Shown here piece by piece: positions 8,464 to 16,930 of a stretch of 37,037 nucleotides of DNA. How positions within the stretch are numbered: position 1 is the first letter of the stretch; the number at the start of each line of letters is the position of its first letter. The stretch is from positions 1 to 37,037 of the forward strand of contig JBBDHV010000015.1 of assembly GCA_040880725.1 (NCBI GenBank), in the 5' to 3' direction. The notes beneath the pieces were generated by a model. It did not search any database. It saw nothing but the letters and a program-made list of their open reading frames with translations, and had not been told where the DNA came from. The position numbers and the translations under genes were made by a program. The DNA is from DATHWB01 sp040880725. GTDB taxonomy: Bacteria; Actinomycetota; Acidimicrobiia; Spongiisociales; ZC4RG35.

Positions 8464-8469
8464 TATTCT
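8464..8469 (+). promoter_or_regulatory. -10 element (TATTCT) of leaderless ppgK
   Basis: TATTCT ends six bases before the ATG at 8476. The gap of 24 bases after the aminotransferase holds no Shine-Dalgarno sequence. Confidence 0.45.
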
Positions 8470-8475
8470 CGTCTC

Positions 8476-9222
8476 ATGTCCGTACTCGGAATCGACATCG
8501 GCGGATCGGGGATCAAAGGCAATCTGGTCGACGTCGAGACCGGTGCCCTCCTGGCCGAACGCCACCGAATCGACACCCCGGAACCGTCCACCCCGGACAT
8601 GGTGGCCGACGTCGTCGCCGAGATGGTGCGCCATTTCGACGCTTCCGGAACGGTCGGGTGCACGTTCCCGGCGATCGTGCGGCGCGGCGTTGCGCTGAGT
8701 GCCGCCAACGTCGACAAGTCGTGGATCGGAACTGATGCTGACGCGCTCTTCGAGGAGCGAACCGGGTTGTCGTTCCACATGTACAACGACGCCGACGCCG
8801 CTGCGGTCGCCGAGATGAAGTTCGGGGCCGGGAACGGTGGAAGCGGTGTCGTCATCGTCATCACTCTCGGCACGGGCATCGGGTCAGGCATGTTCGTCGA
8901 CGGCGTGCTCGTTCCCAACACCGAATTCGGCCACCTGCATTTCGAGGGCCATGCGCCCGTGGAGCGCTGGGCGTCGGCAAAGGTGCGGCGTGCGGAGGGT
9001 CTCAGCTGGGAGGAGTGGGCCGACCGAGTCGATCGTTTTCTCATCCACCTCGACCGAGTTCTCACACCGGATTTGTTCATCATGGGTGGCGGTGTCAGCA
9101 GACTGTGGGGCGACTGGGGGCACTTTCTGACAACCACGGTCGAGACGGTTCCCGCCGAACTGGAGAACGAAGCCGGGATTGTGGGGGCGGCGCTGTCTGC
9201 CAGCCTTGCGGAACCGCGGTGA
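8476..9222 (+). CDS. ppgK: polyphosphate glucokinase (ROK family)
   Basis: The product (248 residues) phosphorylates glucose using inorganic polyphosphate, usually also ATP, which is typical of actinobacteria. It starts with the phosphate-binding motif GIDIGGSGIKG. NDADAAAVAEMKFG and TLGTGIGSGMF form the sugar and phosphate sites. The C-terminal block with VERWASAKVRRAEGLSWEEW is characteristic of polyphosphate glucokinase rather than ATP-only ROK kinases. The length is normal. It feeds glucose 6-phosphate to gnd upstream and to trehalose synthesis by otsA elsewhere in the window. Confidence 0.9.
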   Translation: MSVLGIDIGGSGIKGNLVDVETGALLAERHRIDTPEPSTPDMVADVVAEMVRHFDASGTVGCTFPAIVRRGVALSAANVDKSWIGTDADALFEERTGLSFHMYNDADAAAVAEMKFGAGNGGSGVVIVITLGTGIGSGMFVDGVLVPNTEFGHLHFEGHAPVERWASAKVRRAEGLSWEEWADRVDRFLIHLDRVLTPDLFIMGGGVSRLWGDWGHFLTTTVETVPAELENEAGIVGAALSASLAEPR

Positions 9223-9316
9223 TCCGCTGAGGCGGCCTCACAATCTCTTCCATCCGGCTGATCCTCTGCTGATCAGTCGAGCGGATGCTGTACCTACCCG
9301 ATGACAGGAGGTGCGC

Positions 9317-10051
9317 ATGCGCATCGCTTTCGTAGCACTGACCGCGGCCGCCGCGCTGGCGTTCGCCCCGACGCCGGCTTTGGCCCAGACACAGGACGCC
9401 CCGACCGCTCGGACCATCGAACGGCTGTAGTCCGGCGACGTCGAGTCGGTGAAGGCCCGCGCCAACGGGGCGATCGATCGAAGGCTGGTGACGATCGAAC
9501 GCCTGCAGGCTCGAGTCACCGATCACCCACACGTGACGGACCCACACCAACGCGAGCTCCTGGAAGAACTCGGCCGCGCGGTAGCCGGCCTCCGGGCGCT
9601 GTCGGCGGACATCGCCCAGGCGACAACCATCGAGGAGCTCAGAGACCTCGTGCCGAAGATCGCCACCGACTTCCGGGTGTACCTCGTCGTCGCCCGCAAG
9701 GTTCACCAAGTGCTCGGCTCGGATTCGGTCGTGGCTGTGGGGACCCGGCTCGAAAAGATGTCCGAGTCGCTGGCCGGCCGGATCGACCGTGCCGTTGAGA
9801 ACGGCGTGGATGCGTCCGAGGCGGCCGCCCACCTCGCGGACATGACCGCGGAGATCGGGCAGGCTCTTGCGGTGGGGGAGCCGGATGCTGGGACGGTGTT
9901 GCCGCTCACGGCCGCAGACTGGCCAGACCCCGCCGCCGCCGTGTTGGCCCAAGGACGTGCCGATCTCGGTGACGCGCGCCGGTTCTTGCGGGAGGCTCGG
10001 ATTTCCTTTTCCGAGGCGGTCGCCCCGCTGCGGGAAGCGCTCGGTTCCTGA
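9317..10051 (+). pseudogene. secreted helical protein interrupted by an in-frame TAG
   Basis: ATG 9317 follows a perfect AGGAGG five bases upstream. The first ~23 codons encode a clear signal peptide ending PALAQ. Codon 38 (9428-9430) is TAG. The same frame then continues without a break for 207 codons as an alanine-rich helical protein (KARANGAIDRRLVTIERLQARV, DLVPKIATDFRVYLVVARKVH, LPLTAADWP). Similar uncharacterised extracytoplasmic helical proteins occur in actinobacteria. Restarting at GTG 9449 would lose the signal peptide, so one interrupted gene is the best reading. A CAG, AAG or GAG to TAG change, a sequencing error, or readthrough could explain it. tRNA-Sec in this window reads UGA, not UAG. 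Confidence 0.7.
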
Positions 10052-10075
10052 GAGGGGGTTGGCGCGCTCTCGGCC

Positions 10076-11395
10076 TCAGGCGGGGAGCGCGAACTCCGCG
10101 AACGAGTCGCTATCGGCGGACGGCACCCGCACTTCCATCACCGCACCGGTGTCCTCGTGCTTTTCGGCGAGTACCTCACCGAGGCGATGCGCCGATGCGA
10201 TCAGATCAGAACGGCTGTACGGGATCTGCAGGCGCAACACGACCGTCCCTTCGGCAAGGCGCTCGGACACCATGCGAAGGAGATCCTCGATGCCTTCTCC
10301 TGTGCGAGCCGAGATGAACGCCGCCTCAGGGTGCAGGTTGCGGAGTCGTCCCAAGGAGGCGGCATCGGCGGAGTCGATCTTGTTGAACACGACCAGTTCC
10401 GGCATGTCGTCTGCTCCGATCTCCTGGAGAACGATGTGCACCGCTTCGATCTGTCCGTCCGGGTCAGGGTCCGAGGCGTCCACCACGTGCAGCAGGAGGT
10501 TGGCTTCCAACGTGTCGTCGAGGGTCGAGCGGAACGCCTCGACGAGATTGTGGGGGAGTCGCCGGATGAACCCGACCGTGTCGGAGAGCAAGATCTTGCG
10601 CCCGTCGAGCAGCTCGCTCTTGCGCACCGTGGAGTCGAGGGTTGCGAACAGCCTGTCTTCGGTGAGCACGTCGGCGGCCGTCAGCCGATTGAGGAGCGTC
10701 GACTTCCCGGCGTTCGTGTACCCCACGACCGCCACCTGGGGGATGTCGGCGCGCTGGCGGGCCTTGCGCTGGGTCGCCCTCGTCTTGGACAGTGCTGCGA
10801 GCTGGCGTTCCAGCTTCGAGATCCGCATCTCGATGCGACGACGATCCGTTTCGAGCTTGGTCTCGCCGGGCCCGCGGTTGGCGATCCCGGATCCGGCACC
10901 CTGGCGGGAGAGTTGCTTGCCGAGTCCCCGGAGCCGCGGCAGTCGATAGCGCAGCAGGGCGAGTTCGACCTGGATCGCCCCTTCGCGACTGGAGGCGTGC
11001 TGGGCGAAGATGTCGAGAATCAGGGCCTCGCGGTCGACGACGTCGCACTCGAATCGCTTCTGCAGGTTGCGTTGCTGGGCGGGGGTGAGCGGATTGTCGA
11101 AGACGACCACGTCGACGTCGAGAGCCTGGGTGAGCCCGGCAAGCTCGTCGGCTTTGCCCGATCCGATGTACCACGCGGCGTCGGGGGCGTCGCGCTTGAC
11201 GAGTTCCATGCCGACGGGGTCGGAACCGGCGGTGTCGGTGAGAAGCGCGAGTTCGTCGAGGGAGCGCTCGGATTCGAGCGTGTCGTGTTCTGGGAGTTGG
11301 ACACCGATCAGAAACGCCTTCTGGACCGAGACGTCGAGGTCGGTGACGGTGGCGGTCAGGCGCCTGCCTGTCCGCCCCTGATGGTCATACGTCAC
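10076..11395 (-). CDS. hflX: GTPase HflX
   Basis: The product (439 residues) is a ribosome-associated GTPase that splits stalled or stressed 70S ribosomes. The N-terminal HflX domain carries DEL, YIGSGKADEL and the VVFDNPLTPAQQRNLQ segment. A basic helical linker with GPGETKLETDRRRI precedes the G domain, where G1 is VGYTNAGKST, G3 is SDTVGF and G4 is FNKID. The length is typical. The start is GTG 11395, six bases after a TACCGT -10 element. The gene converges on the interrupted secreted-protein gene with a gap of 24 bases, and 10063-10091 could fold as a GC-rich hairpin across its stop codon. Confidence 0.95.
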   Translation of the reverse strand: MTYDHQGRTGRRLTATVTDLDVSVQKAFLIGVQLPEHDTLESERSLDELALLTDTAGSDPVGMELVKRDAPDAAWYIGSGKADELAGLTQALDVDVVVFDNPLTPAQQRNLQKRFECDVVDREALILDIFAQHASSREGAIQVELALLRYRLPRLRGLGKQLSRQGAGSGIANRGPGETKLETDRRRIEMRISKLERQLAALSKTRATQRKARQRADIPQVAVVGYTNAGKSTLLNRLTAADVLTEDRLFATLDSTVRKSELLDGRKILLSDTVGFIRRLPHNLVEAFRSTLDDTLEANLLLHVVDASDPDPDGQIEAVHIVLQEIGADDMPELVVFNKIDSADAASLGRLRNLHPEAAFISARTGEGIEDLLRMVSERLAEGTVVLRLQIPYSRSDLIASAHRLGEVLAEKHEDTGAVMEVRVPSADSDSFAEFALPA

Positions 11396-11401
11396 AGGTC
11401 C

Positions 11402-11407
11402 ACGGTA
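11402..11407 (-). promoter_or_regulatory. -10 element (TACCGT) of leaderless hflX
   Basis: On the minus strand TACCGT ends six bases before the GTG start at 11395, matching the leaderless pattern seen at several genes here. Confidence 0.45.
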
Positions 11408-11516
11408 TCGGTCTCCGCCAGTTGTGCACGTCGATTATCGCCCGAATCCCGGATACGGAATGGGGCCAGACGATGACGGTCTTGGTCCCGCGGGCCGGCG
11501 GTGGCCGGATGCAGGA

Positions 11517-11861
11517 TCAGAGATACTGTCCTTCGTCGCCGACGTGTCCTGGCTCCTCCTCGGCGATGATCTGTGATTCTCGGACGGCAACGACCGGTGT
11601 CCCCGTCGGGGGCCACATGAAGCGCCATGCTCCGCTCGGAACCGCCCAGAAACGCTGGCCGGTCTTGACATCGATGAGGGCGAGGGCGTCGTTGCCTTCC
11701 TTCGTGCCGACCGGGACGAGGAGGCCCGAGCGCGTCGTGTTCTCGTCGGGAGGTGCTCCGACTCTCCATCCCGACAGAATTCGGTACCCGTTTTCGTAGC
11801 GTTCGTCAGCCATTTGCGACGCGAGTCTGCCAGCTTCCCCGCCGGATACGAATCCGCCCAT
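11517..11861 (-). CDS. small uncharacterised protein (114 aa)
   Basis: I do not recognise a family. The frame is coherent and in register with the end of an ORF that otherwise overlaps other genes. From ATG 11861 the product is soluble, with a central stretch SGLLVPVGTKEGNDALALIDVKTGQRFWAVPSGAWRF that looks like a small beta-rich domain, and an acidic tail (EEEPGHVGDEGQYL). ATG 11813 is a possible later start. It lies 13 bases after the stop of a 37-residue membrane peptide gene, so the two probably share a transcript. Its function cannot be inferred. Confidence 0.5.
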   Translation of the reverse strand: MGGFVSGGEAGRLASQMADERYENGYRILSGWRVGAPPDENTTRSGLLVPVGTKEGNDALALIDVKTGQRFWAVPSGAWRFMWPPTGTPVVAVRESQIIAEEEPGHVGDEGQYL

Positions 11862-11874
11862 CCGCCGCCCGGCC

Positions 11875-11988
11875 TCAGAGCGACGCACCCACAAAGGCGA
11901 CGAAGGCGACGTACACGACACCGACGACAGCGAGGACGCCTGCCCAGGCGAGAACCTTGGTGAGGGGTGAGAGTGGACGCAGAGCCAT
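11875..11988 (-). CDS. 37-residue single-pass membrane peptide
   Basis: ATG 11988 begins a 37-codon frame: a short basic N-terminus with LTK, then one hydrophobic helix (WAGVLAVVGVVYVAFVAFVG). A TACGGT -10-like element (12004-11999) ends ten bases before the ATG, which would give an almost leaderless transcript. It is divergent from the malic enzyme and immediately precedes the 114-residue gene. Small size limits certainty, but placement, promoter and hydrophobic helix agree. Confidence 0.5.
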   Translation of the reverse strand: MALRPLSPLTKVLAWAGVLAVVGVVYVAFVAFVGASL

Positions 11989-12030
11989 GACACAAGCAAC
12001 CGTATCGGGCCTCGGCAGCAGCCGGCCCGG

Positions 12031-12036
12031 TAGGGT
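12031..12036 (+). promoter_or_regulatory. -10 element (TAGGGT) of the malic enzyme gene
   Basis: TAGGGT ends 30 bases before the ATG at 12067. Transcription starting near 12043 would give a short leader containing GAGGAG directly before the start codon. Confidence 0.35.
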
Positions 12037-12066
12037 CTTTGCTTCGCGATTCCACGCCGAGGAGAC

Positions 12067-14337
12067 ATGTCCGAGTCCACGTTCAGCGAAGCACTCGACT
12101 ATCACCAGCGGGGGAGGCCGGGCAAGCTCGAGATCCGGCCCACCAAACCGACGGCGACGCAGGCGGACCTCAGCCTCGCCTACTCGCCGGGAGTTGCCGA
12201 GCCGTGCCTGGCCATCGCGGCAGACCCGCTCGATGCCTTCAAGTACACCAACCGGGGCAACCTCGTGGCGGTCGTTTCGAACGGGACTGCGGTTCTCGGT
12301 CTCGGCAACATCGGGGCGCTCGCCGGCAAGCCTGTGATGGAAGGCAAGGCGGTGCTTTTCAAGCGCTTCTCCGATATCGATGTCTATGACCTCGAGGTCG
12401 GTTCGGAAGATCCTGAGGATGTGATCCGGTTCTGCGAGCTGCTCGAACCGACGGTGGGCGGCATCAACCTCGAGGACATCCGGGCCCCTGACTGTTTCCA
12501 CATCGAAGCCACTCTGCGCGAGCGTCTCGACATTCCGGTGTTCCACGACGATCAGCACGGCACCGCCATCATCGGCGGGGCGGCTTTCATCAACGCGGTC
12601 GAGCTGATCGGCAAGGAGCTCTCGACGGTGAAGGTGGTGTTCAGTGGGGCGGGCGCCGCCGGTATCGCCACTGCCAGGTTCTTCCGCGAGCTCGGCGTCG
12701 GTGCCGACAACATGCTCATGCTCGACAGCCGGGGTGTGATCCATTCCGGTCGCGACGACCTGTCCGACATCAAGCGTGAGTTCGTCCGGGTCACCGATGC
12801 GCGCACTCTCGAGGATGCCCTGGTGGGCGCCGATGCCTTCGTGGGCGTGTCTGTGGCGGGGACCGTGACCAAGGAGATGGTCGCTTCGATGGCAGAGGAC
12901 CCCATCGTGTTCGCGCTCGCAAATCCCGATCCGGAGATCACCTACGACGATGCCAAGGAGGCACGGCCCGACGCCATCGTCGCGACCGGCCGTTCGGACT
13001 TTCCCAATCAGGTGAACAACGTCCTCGGGTTTCCCTTCATTTTCCGTGGAGCCCTCGACGTCCGCGCCAAGGGAGTCAGCGAGGGGATGAAGATCGCTGC
13101 GGCCCGGGCACTGGCGGCTCTGGCCCGCGAGCCCGTTCCCGAGTCGGTTCTGAAAGCGTACGACCTCGACCAGCTGTCGTTCGGTCGTGACTATCTCATT
13201 CCCAAGCCATTCGACCCCCGCGTCCTGTGGACCGTGGCGCCGGCCGTCGCGGTCACCGCCACGGCGGAAGGTCTCGCCCGAGAGCCCCTGGAAGACGTCG
13301 AGGCGTACCGGGATGCGCTCCGGGCGCGTTTCCAGGCCAGCTACGGGCTGATCCAGTCGATCACGGTCCGGGCGAAGCGGACCCCCAAGAAGGTGGTCTA
13401 TCCGTACGGCGACGACTTGCGAATCATCCGGGCCGCCCGCCGCGTGTTCGACGAAGGCATCGGCAGCCCCGTGCTCCTCGGCGACACCGGGGTCATCAAG
13501 GAACTCTCGACTGAGCTGCGAATCCCGCTGGACGGGATCACCGTGCTCGACCCTGTCACCGAGTCCGAGCTGCGCAAGCGATACGCGACGCGCCTCGAAC
13601 AGCTGCGACGTCACAAGGGGATGTCGCTGGCGACTGCAGAGCGTGCGGTGTTCGACACCAACGTCTTCGCGTCTCTGATGGTCGAACAGGGAGACGCCGA
13701 CGCGGTCATCGGTGGCCTCACGACCTTCTACCCCGAAACGATCCGGCCCGCGCTGCAGATCATCAAGCTCGAGGAGGGGCGGACGATCGCCTCGGCCCTG
13801 TACGTCGTGTTCGCCAAGGGCACGCCCTACTTCTTCACCGACTGCGCGGTGAACATCGAGCCCACTGCCGAGCAGCTCGCGGAGATCGCGGCGGGAGCCG
13901 TGGAGATCGCCGAGCAGCAGTTCGATCGGGAGGCTCGTGTGGCGTTCCTCAGCTACTCGGACTTCGGTTCCGCGCTCGGCGAGGAGCCCGCACGGGTGCG
14001 GATGGCCGTTGAACGTTTCCGTCAGATGCGACCTGACGTCGCGGTGGACGGGGAGATGCAGGCCGACACCGCCGTGGTGGGGGACTTGATCCGCGCCCGA
14101 CGACCGCATGGTCCGCTGCAACGCGCTGCCAACGTGCTGGTCTTTCCGAATCTCACCGCGGGGAACGCCGCCTACAAGCTGCTCCATCACCTCGGAGACG
14201 CCGAAGTGATCGGGCCGATTCTCAGCGGACTCGCCAAGCCGGTGCACGTGCTCCAACGAGACGCCGAGGTGGGGGACGTCGTCAATCTGACTGCCTACGC
14301 GGTCGCCGACGCCCAGCGGAAACAGCCCTCGGCCTGA
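12067..14337 (+). CDS. maeB: NADP-type malic enzyme with C-terminal PTA-like domain
   Basis: The product (756 residues) decarboxylates malate to pyruvate, usually with NADP. Residues 1 to ~430 are the malic enzyme: DLSLAYSPGVAEPCLAI, the metal and substrate region VFHDDQHGTAI, the dinucleotide site FSGAGAAGIATARF, and FALANPDPEI. Residues ~430-756 match phosphate acetyltransferase (AKRTPKKVVYPYGDD, then DADAVIGGL, VFPNLTAGNAAYKLL). In MaeB enzymes this second domain is regulatory and not known to make acetyl phosphate. The length matches E. coli MaeB. The start has GAGGAG four bases upstream. The stop is followed directly by a copy of a 31-base repeat and a hairpin. Confidence 0.93.
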   Translation: MSESTFSEALDYHQRGRPGKLEIRPTKPTATQADLSLAYSPGVAEPCLAIAADPLDAFKYTNRGNLVAVVSNGTAVLGLGNIGALAGKPVMEGKAVLFKRFSDIDVYDLEVGSEDPEDVIRFCELLEPTVGGINLEDIRAPDCFHIEATLRERLDIPVFHDDQHGTAIIGGAAFINAVELIGKELSTVKVVFSGAGAAGIATARFFRELGVGADNMLMLDSRGVIHSGRDDLSDIKREFVRVTDARTLEDALVGADAFVGVSVAGTVTKEMVASMAEDPIVFALANPDPEITYDDAKEARPDAIVATGRSDFPNQVNNVLGFPFIFRGALDVRAKGVSEGMKIAAARALAALAREPVPESVLKAYDLDQLSFGRDYLIPKPFDPRVLWTVAPAVAVTATAEGLAREPLEDVEAYRDALRARFQASYGLIQSITVRAKRTPKKVVYPYGDDLRIIRAARRVFDEGIGSPVLLGDTGVIKELSTELRIPLDGITVLDPVTESELRKRYATRLEQLRRHKGMSLATAERAVFDTNVFASLMVEQGDADAVIGGLTTFYPETIRPALQIIKLEEGRTIASALYVVFAKGTPYFFTDCAVNIEPTAEQLAEIAAGAVEIAEQQFDREARVAFLSYSDFGSALGEEPARVRMAVERFRQMRPDVAVDGEMQADTAVVGDLIRARRPHGPLQRAANVLVFPNLTAGNAAYKLLHHLGDAEVIGPILSGLAKPVHVLQRDAEVGDVVNLTAYAVADAQRKQPSA

Positions 14338-14368
14338 TACACGGTCAGCGGATAGGCAGGCCGGCTTC
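14338..14368 (+). repeat. 31-base dispersed repeat, copy 1
   Basis: It matches 23647-23677 at 30 of 31 positions; the last 26 bases are identical. It begins directly after the maeB stop codon. The other copy also follows a plus-strand gene closely, 49 bases after its stop. Confidence 0.8.
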
Positions 14369-14373
14369 GCCGG
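14361..14373 (+). terminator. small GC hairpin after maeB
   Basis: CCGGC-TTC-GCCGG is a five-base-pair stem with a three-base loop, 24 bases after the maeB stop. No T-run follows, so termination is only possible, not shown. Confidence 0.3.
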
Positions 14374-14444
14374 ATTGGGCGAGCTCGCGAGCCCCATCCA
14401 TGCTCGCCGCGTGCATTTCCGGTCGTTCGAAATGTCATGAAACA

Positions 14445-14469
14445 GGTACACCGGATGAGCCGGTGTGCC
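14445..14469 (+). promoter_or_regulatory. inverted repeat upstream of the histidine kinase gene
   Basis: GGTACACCGG (14445-14454) pairs with CCGGTGTGCC (14460-14469) around ATGAG: ten pairs, one of them T-G. It lies 27 bases before the kinase start and could be an operator or an RNA hairpin. Confidence 0.4.
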
Positions 14470-14496
14470 GAAGAACACATCGTGGACGTGATCGAA

Positions 14497-15780
14497 ATGT
14501 CCGTACAGGCTGACGCTGTGCGCCGTGCCGATGAGCCGGTGTCTGCGCCAAATGAGGACCGTGACCTGCGACGCTTCGACGCGCTCATCGAAGCCGAGCC
14601 TTTTTGGTCATCTTTCGGCCGGGTGCGTCGCCGTCCGCCCGTGTATGCGGCGAGCGCGGCCGTGATGGCCGTCGCCGCACTCGGCTGGTCCAACTCGCGG
14701 GCGTGGTGGATCGCCGTCGGGTTGGCGTTGATGGCCGCCGCAGCGATCTTTCGGAGGCCCGCGCCGGAGACCGTCATCACCTATTCGAGCGACATCGTGG
14801 TGCTTGCCGCCAGCGTTGTCTTCATCGGCCTCGACCCGCTCGCCGGAATGGCGTTGTGGTCGGCGATCGTCGTGGTTGCCTTCTTCGGGCTTCCCCGTCA
14901 CCAGGCGCGATTCGTCGTGGTGGCTGCAGCCTTTGCGGTGGCGTTGACCCTCTTGGTGGACGGCGCCTGGGCGATTTTGGACATTTCGGATGGGGGACGG
15001 CTTGTCGTGAGCATCGCCCTCACCGCGATCGGCTTCACGTACTTGGCGACCGCGATTCCCTCCCTCGCAGAAACGACCAGAACCGTGCTCCGCGCTGCAG
15101 ACGAGTCGACCGAGGTCCAACGACGTCAAGCCGAGTTCCGGGCGCAACTGGCGTCGATGGTCGCCCACGAGCTGCGCAATCCGCTGGCGGGCATTCGCGG
15201 CTTCGTCGATGTCCTCGCGACCGAGGGCGACGAGTTGTCGCCTTCGGAACGTGACGAGTACCTGGCCATCGTTGCCTCGCAGACGGCGTCTTTGGAAGGC
15301 ATCGTCGAAGACCTGCTGGTGGCAGTCCAGGAGGAACACGACCGCGTCTCGGTGGACGAGAAGCCGTTCGATGCTTCCGAACTGGTGACGAGGGTGGTCA
15401 CCGAACTCGGTCCGGGTGCGAGCGAGGCGATCGAAGTCGATGTGACCCCGGACGTGACTGCTCTCGGGGACCCCCAGCGTGTTGCTCAGATCGTGCGAAA
15501 CATGCTCTCCAACGCCCGGAAGTACGGAGGCCCGAACGTCACGATCTCCTGTGAGGCCGCCTCGACGGGAGTGCGAATCGCGGTGGTCGACGACGGTGTC
15601 GGCATTCCTGCTGAAGATGTTGCCCGAATGTTCCAGCGCTTCGAGGGCACCGCCCGCGGCTCCGGCGGATACGGCCTCGGACTGCCGATCTCCCGCCATC
15701 TCGCCCAGGCGATGGGCGGCGACCTGGTCTACGAGGCAGGGGACGGAGCAACGTTCGCGCTGACCCTCCGCCACGCCTGA
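14497..15780 (+). CDS. membrane sensor histidine kinase
   Basis: The product (427 residues from ATG 14497) is a HisKA-type kinase. After a soluble ~50-residue N-terminus come several hydrophobic segments (about 48-65, 68-86, 98-132, 138-158, 168-188) with no clear extracellular domain, suggesting that it senses within or at the membrane. The phosphoacceptor is His224 in MVAHELRNPLAG. The N box is at 335-345 (NMLSNARKYGG), the G1 box DDGVGIP at 365-371, and the G2 box GYGLGL at 391-396. No response regulator gene is adjacent, so it is an orphan kinase. An ATG at 14437 is in frame, but the segment between carries a degenerate duplication of the start region, so 14497 is preferred. Confidence 0.88.
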   Translation: MSVQADAVRRADEPVSAPNEDRDLRRFDALIEAEPFWSSFGRVRRRPPVYAASAAVMAVAALGWSNSRAWWIAVGLALMAAAAIFRRPAPETVITYSSDIVVLAASVVFIGLDPLAGMALWSAIVVVAFFGLPRHQARFVVVAAAFAVALTLLVDGAWAILDISDGGRLVVSIALTAIGFTYLATAIPSLAETTRTVLRAADESTEVQRRQAEFRAQLASMVAHELRNPLAGIRGFVDVLATEGDELSPSERDEYLAIVASQTASLEGIVEDLLVAVQEEHDRVSVDEKPFDASELVTRVVTELGPGASEAIEVDVTPDVTALGDPQRVAQIVRNMLSNARKYGGPNVTISCEAASTGVRIAVVDDGVGIPAEDVARMFQRFEGTARGSGGYGLGLPISRHLAQAMGGDLVYEAGDGATFALTLRHA

Positions 15781-15792
15781 CGCCCCCTCGCC

Positions 15793-15810
15793 CACACGAT
15801 CTAGCGTGTG
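15793..15810 (+). promoter_or_regulatory. short inverted repeat between the kinase and oxidoreductase genes
   Basis: CACACG and CGTGTG lie six bases apart, 13 bases after the kinase stop and upstream of a TAGGTT -10-like element (15822-15827). It could be an operator or a weak terminator. Confidence 0.3.
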
Positions 15811-15845
15811 CTCCGGCGGGATAGGTTCCGACACCAGGAGATCAG

Positions 15846-16748
15846 ATGAAGGTTGGAGTGGTCGTTCCCCTTGGTCAGTCGGGTGAGTACGCTGGCTGGG
15901 ATCCGGTCACCGCTTGGGGGCGCACGATGCAAGTCGCCCGACAGGCCGAGGATCTCGGATTCGAGTCGGTGTGGGTCTACGACCACGTCCAGACACTCCC
16001 CGAGCCGCGCGACGAGATCACGTTCGAGTCGTTCATGTCGTTGGCGCACCTCGGGGCGGTGACGACGCGGGTCCGTCTGGGGCACCTCGTCATGTCCGCA
16101 GGGTTCCGCAACCCGGCGCTCACGGCGAAGATGATCTCGACGCTGGACGTCCACACCGGCGGCCGGATGGAGCTGGGGATCGGTACCGGGTGGAATCGTT
16201 TCGAGTGGGAGGCGTACGGCTACGGGTTTCCGAGTGCCCGCGATCGGCTGGGTGCGCTCCGAGATCAACTCGAGGTGTTGACGGCGATGATGGCTCCGGG
16301 GCGGGCTTCTTATTCCGGCCAGTACGCATCGGTGGCCGATGCAGTCAACCTTCCCGGACCGGTCCAGGTGCCCCGGGTTCCGATCATGGTGGGTGGGAAT
16401 GGCCCCAAGGTCACCTGGCGACTGGCCGCCCGCTTCGCAGACGAACTGAACATCGATGGACTGATGCCCGAGGACGTCGCCGAGGCGCTGCCGGTCGTGC
16501 GGGACCGATGCGAGGAGATTGGACGCGACCCCGACTCGCTGCGAGTTTCTGCCCACGTGTACGGGAGCAATTCGCGAGACGAGGGGCGCCCTCGGGTCGA
16601 GCTCCTCACTGCCCTACGCGAGCTCGGCATCTGCAGGGTGATGACTCCGATCAGGGCAGCGTCGGAATCCGACGAAGCGCTCGTCTCGTTCGCCGAAGAC
16701 TGCCGGGCGGCCGGAGCAGAACTGGCATCCCCCATGACTGGCCCCTGA
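15846..16748 (+). CDS. luciferase-like (probably F420-dependent) oxidoreductase
   Basis: The product (300 residues) is a TIM-barrel luciferase-like enzyme. It begins MKVGVVVPLGQSG, with FESVWVYDH, the conserved RVRLGHLV strand, HTGGRMELGIGTGWN, and PIMVGGNGPKVTWRLAARFADELN near the phosphate-binding end of the cofactor site. In actinobacteria such proteins usually use coenzyme F420, sometimes FMN; the sequence alone does not decide, and the substrate is unknown. AGGAG lies five bases before the ATG. It is preceded by the kinase gene but probably has its own promoter. Confidence 0.88.
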   Translation: MKVGVVVPLGQSGEYAGWDPVTAWGRTMQVARQAEDLGFESVWVYDHVQTLPEPRDEITFESFMSLAHLGAVTTRVRLGHLVMSAGFRNPALTAKMISTLDVHTGGRMELGIGTGWNRFEWEAYGYGFPSARDRLGALRDQLEVLTAMMAPGRASYSGQYASVADAVNLPGPVQVPRVPIMVGGNGPKVTWRLAARFADELNIDGLMPEDVAEALPVVRDRCEEIGRDPDSLRVSAHVYGSNSRDEGRPRVELLTALRELGICRVMTPIRAASESDEALVSFAEDCRAAGAELASPMTGP

Positions 16749-16930
16749 ATTCCGAGCAGGAAGGTGCTCAAGAAGTTGTACGCGGATCAAACCCGTTCGG
16801 GTGCCGAATGGCATGCTCGTCTCGTGTTGGAATCCGGGTCCGTCTCATGCGAGCAAGCAACTCGATGTTGATCTGACGAGGATGCAACCGGCTCGCGACG
16901 AGGTCCGGGTGAGCGGTCAAGGAGTGTCGA

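Noticed and set aside
9428..9430. Selenocysteine or amber-suppressed codon in the secreted protein
   Set aside because: tRNA-Sec reads UGA, and no amber suppressor tRNA is visible, so nonsense mutation or sequence error is simpler.
11875..14478. 867-codon minus-strand open frame across malic enzyme
   Set aside because: It is antisense to a clearly recognisable enzyme and looks like the shadow frame usual in GC-rich DNA; only its last 37 codons, beyond the malic enzyme start, are credible as a gene.
16749..16930. tRNA-like or small RNA gene between the oxidoreductase and potassium channel genes
   Set aside because: Short hairpins exist, but no cloverleaf, T-loop or promoter fits.
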